Source: an uncultured Bacteroidales bacterium
GTDB lineage: Bacteria > Bacteroidota > Bacteroidia > Bacteroidales > F082
Direction: 5' to 3'
NCBI GenBank assembly: GCA_947303085.1
Contig: CAMYXP010000001.1
Location: 643,199-707,198 of the forward strand
DNA: 64,000 nucleotides
The position numbers and the translations under genes are program-made. This document shows positions 1-6,213 of the stretch, piece by piece; position 1 is the stretch's first letter; each line of letters begins with the position of its first letter. Below the pieces are notes generated by a model. The model saw nothing but the letters and a program-made list of their open reading frames with translations, was not told the DNA's origin and made no database searches.

Positions 1-2
1 TG

Positions 3-905
3 ATTAAGAATATCATTGAGGTTGGAAGAAGAAAAGAATTTATCGGTAAAGTGTTGTTTATCAATAACTACGACATGGAAATCGGTAAGCTTCTGACTTC
101 GAGTGTCGATATCTGGATGAACACGCCTACACGTCCGCTGGAGGCTTCGGGAACATCGGGTGAGAAGGCGGCGATGAACGGCACGCTCAATTTCTCGGTG
201 CTCGACGGCTGGTGGGCTGAAGGCTATCGTCCGAAGGCAGGCTGGGCCATAAAAGAGGAGAGAACCTACGACGACCAGCGTTATCAGGATGAGCTCGATG
301 CCGAGACGATTTACAACACCTTCGAAAACGAGATTATCCCGTTGTATTACAAACGAAACAAGGAAGGCGTTCCGAGCGAGTGGATTCAGTGCATGAAGAA
401 CGACATGATGCAGATTGCTCCGTTCTACACTATGAAACGCATGCTCGACGACTACTTTAGCCAGTATTACAACAAACTCATCGAGCGCACCAACTGGATG
501 CGTGCCAACAGATACGCCAAGGCGTTTGAAATCGTCGATTGGAAACGCAACGTGGAGGCTAACTGGGATAAGATTGAGGTGGAATCAATTAAGGTGCCGG
601 ATCCTGATGTGCGTCCGCTGACGTTCGGCGATGTGTTTATCGCTGAGATAATCTTGAAGACTCCAGGCTTGAAGAAAGGCGATGTTGGTGTTGAGTTGCT
701 CTTTGCTGATAAGGTTAATAATGTGATAGACAAGCTGTTACGTGTAGAGGCAATGACGTTGGTCGATGCTGGCGAAGGCTGGGCGAGATACTACATCAGC
801 ATGCCGATAACCTACGCTGGAGTGTTTAACTACACCTTCCGCATCTTCCCGACGAACGCCATGCTGCCGAACCGACAGGATCTGCCGCTCGTCAAATGGA
901 TTTAA
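3..905 (+). CDS. glgP: Alpha-glucan (glycogen) phosphorylase, C-terminal part, cut by window edge
   Basis: The frame is open from the first bases of the window, so only about the last 300 residues are present. The segment IWMNTPTRPLEASGTSGEKA followed by NGTLNFSVLDGWW is the signature of GT35 phosphorylases of the single-domain, DUF3417-containing type; the lysine of GEKAA (codon 165-167) is the expected pyridoxal-phosphate lysine. The family removes glucose-1-phosphate from the non-reducing end of glycogen or maltodextrin in the cytoplasm. The usual residue after GTSG is Met and here it is Glu, a small deviation. The C-terminal 100 residues look like a beta-rich tail. The start and the N-terminal domains lie outside the window. 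It is followed after a short gap, holding a REP-like repeat, by a YqiA-like esterase gene on the same strand. Confidence 0.93.
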   Translation: MKNIIEVGRRKEFIGKVLFINNYDMEIGKLLTSSVDIWMNTPTRPLEASGTSGEKAAMNGTLNFSVLDGWWAEGYRPKAGWAIKEERTYDDQRYQDELDAETIYNTFENEIIPLYYKRNKEGVPSEWIQCMKNDMMQIAPFYTMKRMLDDYFSQYYNKLIERTNWMRANRYAKAFEIVDWKRNVEANWDKIEVESIKVPDPDVRPLTFGDVFIAEIILKTPGLKKGDVGVELLFADKVNNVIDKLLRVEAMTLVDAGEGWARYYISMPITYAGVFNYTFRIFPTNAMLPNRQDLPLVKWI

Positions 906-914
906 ACGCTCTCT

Positions 915-954
915 CGTCATTTCGAGCGAAACGAAGTGGAGTCGAGAAATCTCA
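915..954 (+). repeat. REP-like intergenic repeat, copy 1
   Basis: The 40-nt sequence begins CGTCATTTCGAGCGAA and ends GAGAAATCTCA. Related copies lie at 15508-15537 and, in inverted orientation, at 29511-29549. ATTTC near the left end can pair with GAAAT near the right end. It fills the gap between the phosphorylase stop and the next start. Confidence 0.7.
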
Positions 955-967
955 TAATAGTAAGGAA

Positions 968-1531
968 ATGAAAAAGATAGTGTATATTCATGGTTTTGGA
1001 GGCTCGCCGTTCACTCAAACAGTGGGCTTCCTGAACCTTTACTACCCTGATTATGAATGGTGTGCGCTTGAGGTGGACCACCATGCTGGTGCTTCTATCA
1101 AGAAAATCAACGATTTCGCTAAGGAAAATGATGTCTTTGCCATGATTGGCACATCGCTGGGAGGCTTCTACATCCTCTGCAGCGACTTCAACGGTCCCAA
1201 GCTGGTGATAAACCCAGTCATCGAGCCTATGAAGTCGTTGAAAAAGAGTGTGGGCACTGTTCAGTATCATGCTCGCCGGAGCGATGGCGCAACGTCGTTC
1301 AAGTTTACGATGGCCGATTTGTTTGAGTTCAAGAAATTCAAATTCACTGTAAATGAGAATGTTACGTGTCATCATTGTGAGCACGACGAGCTTTTAGGCG
1401 ACGACATCAAACGCGATTACGAGAAAATCTTCAAAAATCGTAAGATGTGCCCTAAGAAGACGTTGCCATCTCACATCATCAGCGAGAGCTACGTGAAGCA
1501 TGAAATCGGGGAGTGGCTCGTGACTATCTAA
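968..1531 (+). CDS. YqiA/YcfP-like alpha/beta-hydrolase esterase
   Basis: A 187-residue cytoplasmic protein of the UPF0227/YqiA esterase type. It starts with a beta strand and HGFGGSP, the usual oxyanion-hole segment; the nucleophile elbow is GTSLGG with Ser63; an Asp (CEHDELLGDD) and a C-terminal His (in SHIISE or VKHEIG) can complete the triad. An upstream in-frame ATG at 896 overlaps the phosphorylase and reads through the REP-like repeat, so I prefer the ATG at 968, which is preceded by AAGGA (962-966). Substrate unknown; the family hydrolyses short acyl esters. It converges with the exonuclease gene and the last 8 nt overlap. No lipase-like lid is evident at this size. Confidence 0.82.
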   Translation: MKKIVYIHGFGGSPFTQTVGFLNLYYPDYEWCALEVDHHAGASIKKINDFAKENDVFAMIGTSLGGFYILCSDFNGPKLVINPVIEPMKSLKKSVGTVQYHARRSDGATSFKFTMADLFEFKKFKFTVNENVTCHHCEHDELLGDDIKRDYEKIFKNRKMCPKKTLPSHIISESYVKHEIGEWLVTI

Positions 1532-2090
1532 ACACTTCCATCGCAATAGCGGCGCAGGCTTCGGCATCTGCTAAGGCGTTGTGATGTTTGTTCTTTTTGT
1601 CGAAATCGTAGCCGCAGGCTGAGGCTACAGTTTGAAGCTTGTGGTTTTCGATGTCGGGGAAGACGATTTCGGAGGCGCGTTTCGTGTCGTAAATCTTGAA
1701 ACGTTTGCGTCCCATTTTGTAATGCTCAAACAAAGAGTTCAGGCAGCGTTTCTCGAACTCGTAGCCATGTGCCACGAATGGTAACCCCTTGATTTTCTTT
1801 TCAATCTGGTTCCAAATTTGTGGAAATATCGGTGCGTTATCGGTGTCTTTTTTCTTGAGTCCGTGAATCTTTGTGGTGTAAAAATCGTAGTAGTTGGGTA
1901 CAGGCTTCACCAGACTGTAAAACTCCTCTACAATCTCGCGGCCGCGCACGATAACGACTCCCATGCTGCAAACGCTGGTGGTTTCACCATTTGCGGCTTC
2001 AAAATCGATGGCGACGAAGTCGGGGAGGTCGGGAAGAACGTTGTCAGCCTTTGATTTCGCAGTAGTAGATGTCGATTCCATCGTCTTCAA
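1524..2090 (-). CDS. DEDDh 3'-5' exonuclease (DnaQ/RNase T superfamily)
   Basis: A 188-residue protein with the DnaQ-like fold. ExoI motif is VAIDFEAANG (Asp29, Glu31) and ExoIII is HNALADAEA with His170 and Asp175, so it is of the DEDDh type that removes 3' nucleotides with two metal ions. In the ExoII position the sequence is AHGYEFEKRCL, where most relatives have an Asp (AHNxxFD), so the third acidic residue appears to be Glu. About 24 residues precede the first catalytic strand. The first start codons (2090 or 2081) lie inside the end of the upstream gene, an overlap of 47 or 38 nt, which implies translational coupling. Third gene of a MATE - small unknown - exonuclease operon. It could be a stand-alone repair exonuclease or an epsilon-like subunit; these cannot be separated here. 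Confidence 0.85.
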   Translation of the reverse strand: MKTMESTSTTAKSKADNVLPDLPDFVAIDFEAANGETTSVCSMGVVIVRGREIVEEFYSLVKPVPNYYDFYTTKIHGLKKKDTDNAPIFPQIWNQIEKKIKGLPFVAHGYEFEKRCLNSLFEHYKMGRKRFKIYDTKRASEIVFPDIENHKLQTVASACGYDFDKKNKHHNALADAEACAAIAMEVFR

Positions 2091-2355
2091 ACATTGCTTC
2101 GCTCAGACAATACTGGCCAGGACGGTCGTCCTCCTGGAACAGATAAACCGATGCCTTATGGAAGGTCAATGGTTTCTGGTCGGCCGAGAGTTTCTGCACC
2201 ATCTCGTACGAAATGCCTTCAATCTTGCAGAGCTTCATCATCGCCGCGAGGTCGAGGTCGACGTTCAAAAACATGTCTTTTTTTCCTTCTTTCCAAGCAA
2301 TGCTGATGATGCCGGTGGTAAAGAGCTCGAAATCTTTTATTTCAACTTTTTTCAT
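2044..2355 (-). CDS. Small protein of unknown function (103 aa)
   Basis: I do not recognise this family. It is a soluble, acidic 103-residue protein with no signal peptide or membrane segment. It starts MKKVEIKDFELF, has a predicted alternation of beta strands and one helix (DLAAMMKLCKIEG), and ends in a short beta segment GIDIYYCEIKG. Its ATG overlaps the stop of the MATE gene by 4 nt (ATGA), and its 3' end overlaps the exonuclease start, so all three are almost certainly on one transcript and translationally coupled. The reality of the gene rests on this tight packing and on coding-like composition rather than on homology. Confidence 0.7.
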   Translation of the reverse strand: MKKVEIKDFELFTTGIISIAWKEGKKDMFLNVDLDLAAMMKLCKIEGISYEMVQKLSADQKPLTFHKASVYLFQEDDRPGQYCLSEAMFEDDGIDIYYCEIKG

Positions 2356-3680
2356 ATATTTAGCTTTTCCCAGTTTGCAAATTTAATGTAAATTATTGAT
2401 ACTAAAGCTATTAAGCCTCCGTAGATGTATTCACATGTCCATACCCATTCCACTTTGGTGGTGATATTTGTCAGCATCCAGATGTAGGCGATGTAAAGCA
2501 GAAGTATGCCGAATTCGAGCCACAAAGCCGCATTGGTTTTTCCTGTTCCTGACACCGATTCAAACGCTACGGCGCCAACCGCTTGGAAGATGATGGCTCC
2601 GCAAATCACGAAGATGGAAGGGATGGCGGCGCTGGCAAGTTCCATGTCGTCGGTGTAGATGCCCATGACAGTGGTAGGGAAGAAGATGCACACCAAAATC
2701 AATGGGATGCAGCATAAGATGCAGTTAATCACTATCTTAAAAACGGTACTCATGACCTCGTCGGCGTGTCCGGCTCCAATGATACGGCTCGTAAGGGTGT
2801 TGGATGTCGCCAAAAAGCCGAAGACCGGGATAAACAGAATCATGTAGACGCTGCGTGCGATTGACGAGATGCCGATGGCCTGCTCGCCCATTTTCTCAAT
2901 CATGATGAAGAAAATGAACCATGCGCTGAACGAGAACAGCTTCTGGAACATAGTCGGGGTGGCTATCTTGAAGATGTTGATAATCAAATCTTTATTTATC
3001 CCGTGAGGCTTGAAAAGCTCGTATTCGCGCTTGCCTAAAGTGATGTAGGTGTAGACGAAGAAGAAGGTCGTCGCGGTGATTTCAGCTATCAGCGAAGCCA
3101 AGGCGGCGCCGGCGATTCCCATCTCTGGCAGACCCCAGTGGCCGAAAATCAGGCAGTAGTCGAGGATGATGTTGACCGTCGCCATGATAACCGTCGAATA
3201 GGTGATGACTTTCGTGTTTGAAAGTCCGGTGTAGAGCGAGCGGAACAGATAGTTGAAACACACGAAGACGATGCCGAACTGACGCACGTTGATGTATTCC
3301 ATCGCGCCGGCGTAGATGCTGTCGGAGGCGATGATGAAGTCGAGGAGCGGGGCTGAGAACAGCTTCATTATCGTAAACAAAAACAGTCCGAAAATGAGAA
3401 TGGATGCCGCTCCGTGCTGGAAAATGCTGCCTATTCTATTGTATTCGTGTTCGCCGAACCGTCGCGCGATAATGATTTGAATACCAATGGCTAAGCCCAT
3501 CGCCATGGTGGTGAACACGAAATAATACATGCCCGCCATCATCGAAGCGCCCAGGGCAATAACTCCGAGATGCCCCAGAAACGCCGTGTCGGTGAAGGTG
3601 ATGAGCGTCTGCGCGAGTCCGCCAATCATAATCGGAACCGCGATGCGCCAAATTTCCTTTGTCGAAATGTGTGTTTTCAT
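2352..3680 (-). CDS. MATE family efflux transporter
   Basis: A 442-residue inner-membrane protein with about 12 hydrophobic segments in two similar halves, as in MATE pumps that export cationic drugs or metabolites using a Na+ or H+ gradient. N-terminal signature: WRIAVPIMIGGLAQTLITFT followed by DTAFLGHLG; the second half contains FLATSNTLTSRIIGAG. A longer frame starting at 3716 would place the promoter inside the gene: a TAttTTTG box lies at 3691-3698, so the ATG at 3680 is chosen and the mRNA leader can be only a few nucleotides. First gene of an operon with the small unknown protein and the exonuclease. Substrate cannot be deduced. It is not closely similar to the second MATE protein at 50294-51601. 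Confidence 0.92.
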   Translation of the reverse strand: MKTHISTKEIWRIAVPIMIGGLAQTLITFTDTAFLGHLGVIALGASMMAGMYYFVFTTMAMGLAIGIQIIIARRFGEHEYNRIGSIFQHGAASILIFGLFLFTIMKLFSAPLLDFIIASDSIYAGAMEYINVRQFGIVFVCFNYLFRSLYTGLSNTKVITYSTVIMATVNIILDYCLIFGHWGLPEMGIAGAALASLIAEITATTFFFVYTYITLGKREYELFKPHGINKDLIINIFKIATPTMFQKLFSFSAWFIFFIMIEKMGEQAIGISSIARSVYMILFIPVFGFLATSNTLTSRIIGAGHADEVMSTVFKIVINCILCCIPLILVCIFFPTTVMGIYTDDMELASAAIPSIFVICGAIIFQAVGAVAFESVSGTGKTNAALWLEFGILLLYIAYIWMLTNITTKVEWVWTCEYIYGGLIALVSIIYIKFANWEKLNI

Positions 3681-3690
3681 AATATCGATG

Positions 3691-3698
3691 CAAAAATA
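3691..3698 (-). promoter_or_regulatory. Bacteroidota -7 box for the MATE operon
   Basis: TATTTTTG on the minus strand, matching TAnnTTTG. Only 10 nt separate it from the chosen ATG at 3680, so the transcript would have a very short leader. Confidence 0.65.
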
Positions 3699-3732
3699 CA
3701 AAATTTTATGATGCAAATTGCGTTAAAATTAT

Positions 3733-3740
3733 TATATTTG
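3733..3740 (+). promoter_or_regulatory. Bacteroidota -7 box for the HEAT-repeat gene
   Basis: TATATTTG matches TAnnTTTG and lies 78 nt before the ATG at 3819. The three genes that follow to 9092 have no other clear box, so it may drive all of them. Confidence 0.6.
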
Positions 3741-3818
3741 TAATCTGAAAAATCTTGTCGATAAGATGAGATTTTGATTTGTAAGGTATTGAAAATTAAA
3801 GATTTAATAATTGTTTTT

Positions 3819-5381
3819 ATGAAATTATTGAAAAATTTTATCGTTGTTTTGATGGTGATGGCATTGGTGCCGTCGACAGTTTTTGCTCAAAATTCAAAGA
3901 AAAAAAGATGCGATAGCGAAGATTGCGTTTTTGAAATAATGAAAAAGCTGAATTCCGAAGATCAATTGGTGGTGGCTGATGCTAAGAAATCCCTCGATAG
4001 CCTTGCTGATTATGCACAATTTACGGGCGACAGCAATTCATGTGATGCTTTGAGAAATTCAATAATTCCTTTCATAATGAAGTTCCCTGACAGTGAAAAT
4101 AATGAGTTTCTGTTTTCACTTCTGCCCAAGGTTTGCAACAGCGATGATGCTATTGAAATCTTTGAACTCGTTGATAATGAGTCACTTGCGGATGCGGCCA
4201 TAAGAACCATTGGCGATATTCAGGGTACCGATGCTATTATTGAAAAATATATTTATAGGAATAAAGAAGACTTGAAATACAAGGCTGCGCTAGCGTATGC
4301 CGTTGGAAAACAAGAGATTACTAGCTTGGAAAACGAGCTGATTTCATGGTTGAAAGATGCTGACGACCCGACAAAAATTGAGGTTTACAATGCACTTTTA
4401 ATAATAAGAACCAACGGAAAGACAACTAAAATAGTTGAAAAAGGCGCGAAAAAGCTATACAAAAGCAAGATTCCTGAAAATAAGATTGCCGGAATGCGGC
4501 TGATAGCGGCTATGGATGGTGAAAAATGTATGTCGAAGCTTTATAAAGCATTGAATGACAATAACAAAAAGGTTCGTGTCGCAGCTTTGGACCTCATGAA
4601 ACCATATACCAATGATAAGGTTTGTGCAAAAGTGGTGAAGAAATGCAAGAAAAGCATAGCAATTATTGATGTGATAGATTGGCTTGGCGATATCAAAAAC
4701 GACACTCAGATGGAGTTCCTGATTAGCCAGCTTTCGGTTGAAAATCCGAAGGTCGTCGAGGCTACTATACGTGCCATTTTCAAGATCGACAACGCTGACG
4801 GCATCAATGCGGTGAAGCCGATGTTTGGCAGTGATTATCAAGATGTTATCAAAGAATCAATGATGACTTATGAAGGCGATTACCGCGCTGTTTTGAACGA
4901 TGTGATCAGAACCGGAGATGTCAAACAGAAATTAGCGGCATTGCAGATTATTGAAGGTCGTCCGAATGTCGGTTTATTTGTACGTGTAATAGAATTATTA
5001 TATATTGAAAATCAAGCGGTTAGAGATGAGGCGTATAAAGTGCTCAAAGATGTTGTAGTTGTCGCGAATGCTGAGATGTTGAGTGCTCTGCTTGAGAACT
5101 GCGACGAGAAGTATGTTGAACAGGTGCAGCTTGCGATCAGAAATGCGATGAAAACCGCCACCGTTGAGAAAAAAGACTTGTTCGCCTCTACGCTGAAGCA
5201 TGTGAAACCTAATATCATGCCTCGTTTCTATAATGTCTTCGCATATTTCGGAACAGAATTGTGCGTTGATAAGCTTATTGACGCATATCAAAACGGCGAT
5301 TATAAATTTGAGGCTAAAGAAGCATTGCTTCTCGTTGAAAATGAGCAATTTGCAGAAAAAATAAAAAAGGTGTTGAAATAA
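3819..5381 (+). CDS. Exported HEAT-repeat protein
   Basis: A 520-residue secreted or periplasmic protein. The ATG at 3819 begins a standard signal peptide (MKLLKNFIVVLMVMALVPST, cleavage near VFA-QN), so an upstream in-frame start at 3774 is discarded. The mature part is a run of roughly ten helical pairs of 30-40 residues with HEAT-like features, for example SKLYKALNDNNKKVRVAALD and EFLISQLSVENPKVVEATIR, so it should form a superhelical solenoid that binds another protein. No enzymatic motif is seen. It is followed 13 nt later by a TlpA-like lipoprotein and then a GH3/beta-lactamase protein, suggesting a role in envelope maintenance, but the partner is unknown. Confidence 0.8.
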   Translation: MKLLKNFIVVLMVMALVPSTVFAQNSKKKRCDSEDCVFEIMKKLNSEDQLVVADAKKSLDSLADYAQFTGDSNSCDALRNSIIPFIMKFPDSENNEFLFSLLPKVCNSDDAIEIFELVDNESLADAAIRTIGDIQGTDAIIEKYIYRNKEDLKYKAALAYAVGKQEITSLENELISWLKDADDPTKIEVYNALLIIRTNGKTTKIVEKGAKKLYKSKIPENKIAGMRLIAAMDGEKCMSKLYKALNDNNKKVRVAALDLMKPYTNDKVCAKVVKKCKKSIAIIDVIDWLGDIKNDTQMEFLISQLSVENPKVVEATIRAIFKIDNADGINAVKPMFGSDYQDVIKESMMTYEGDYRAVLNDVIRTGDVKQKLAALQIIEGRPNVGLFVRVIELLYIENQAVRDEAYKVLKDVVVVANAEMLSALLENCDEKYVEQVQLAIRNAMKTATVEKKDLFASTLKHVKPNIMPRFYNVFAYFGTELCVDKLIDAYQNGDYKFEAKEALLLVENEQFAEKIKKVLK

Positions 5382-5394
5382 TCATCTGACTGCT

Positions 5395-6213
5395 ATGCGA
5401 AAAGTTAAATTGTTGATAATCATAGCGTTGTTGCTTTTGTCATGCTCGATGCGAGGGCAGACAAATGGCACTATGCTCGATAATATTGACTTTAACGACA
5501 ATAGTTTGATTGGCACCGACACTTTGAAAAACTCACTTTCGAGGTACATCACTTTGGTGGAGAATAACACCCAGATTCAGACCAAACAGGTGTATGCTTT
5601 GATTTTGGCGACTGACAATATTTTGAGTCGCTGTGTGAGTTCGTATCCAATGTATAGATTTGTGTATCAATATCTTATATATGGATTTTCGGAGATGGGA
5701 GCTAATGCGGTGGTCGATTATATGGTTAGTTTGCCGTATCTCGAGTATCTCAATGCCGATGCAGGTCAGAGAAATGAGATGTTGCGCATCGCGGAAACTT
5801 ACCGTAGAGTGAAGATAGGTTCTAAAGCGCCTGATATTCAATCTGTTACGATAAATGGACAAGACTTTGATTTGTATGATGACGATGCCGATTACACAGT
5901 TGTACTGTTCTGGTCGTATTCTTGTTCGCATTGCAGAGATTTGATAAAGACTTTTCGATATTTTGTGAGGAAATATGACAATGTTACGCTTGTGACTGTC
6001 AATGTTTCGGGTGATTTGAAGCAAGTGAAGCGACTGTTGAGACGTTCTCGTCTTTCAAAGCAAATCAACATCTGCGATGGCGATGGCTGGGAGTCGAAGA
6101 TTGTTGATGATTACGCCATTGAGATGACACCGTCGATAATTTTGCTTGACAAGAAAAAGACTATTATTGCTAAACCATTGAGTATTAAAGAGATAGTAAG
6201 CTATATTAAATAA
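5395..6213 (+). CDS. TlpA-like thioredoxin-fold lipoprotein
   Basis: A 272-residue protein with a lipoprotein signal (hydrophobic stretch ending LLLLSC, Cys17). Residues ~35-140 form a helical domain like the DUF5106-type N-terminal part of Bacteroidota TlpA proteins. From ~145 the AhpC/TSA-thioredoxin fold starts (KIGSKAPDIQSVTINGQ) with the redox motif WSYSCSHC (Cys177, Cys180) and the cis-proline segment MTPSIILLD. Such proteins reduce disulfides or resupply reducing power in the periplasm. The stop TAA overlaps the next ATG by one base (TAATG), so it is translationally coupled to the GH3/beta-lactamase gene. The partner substrate is unknown. Confidence 0.85.
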   Translation: MRKVKLLIIIALLLLSCSMRGQTNGTMLDNIDFNDNSLIGTDTLKNSLSRYITLVENNTQIQTKQVYALILATDNILSRCVSSYPMYRFVYQYLIYGFSEMGANAVVDYMVSLPYLEYLNADAGQRNEMLRIAETYRRVKIGSKAPDIQSVTINGQDFDLYDDDADYTVVLFWSYSCSHCRDLIKTFRYFVRKYDNVTLVTVNVSGDLKQVKRLLRRSRLSKQINICDGDGWESKIVDDYAIEMTPSIILLDKKKTIIAKPLSIKEIVSYIK

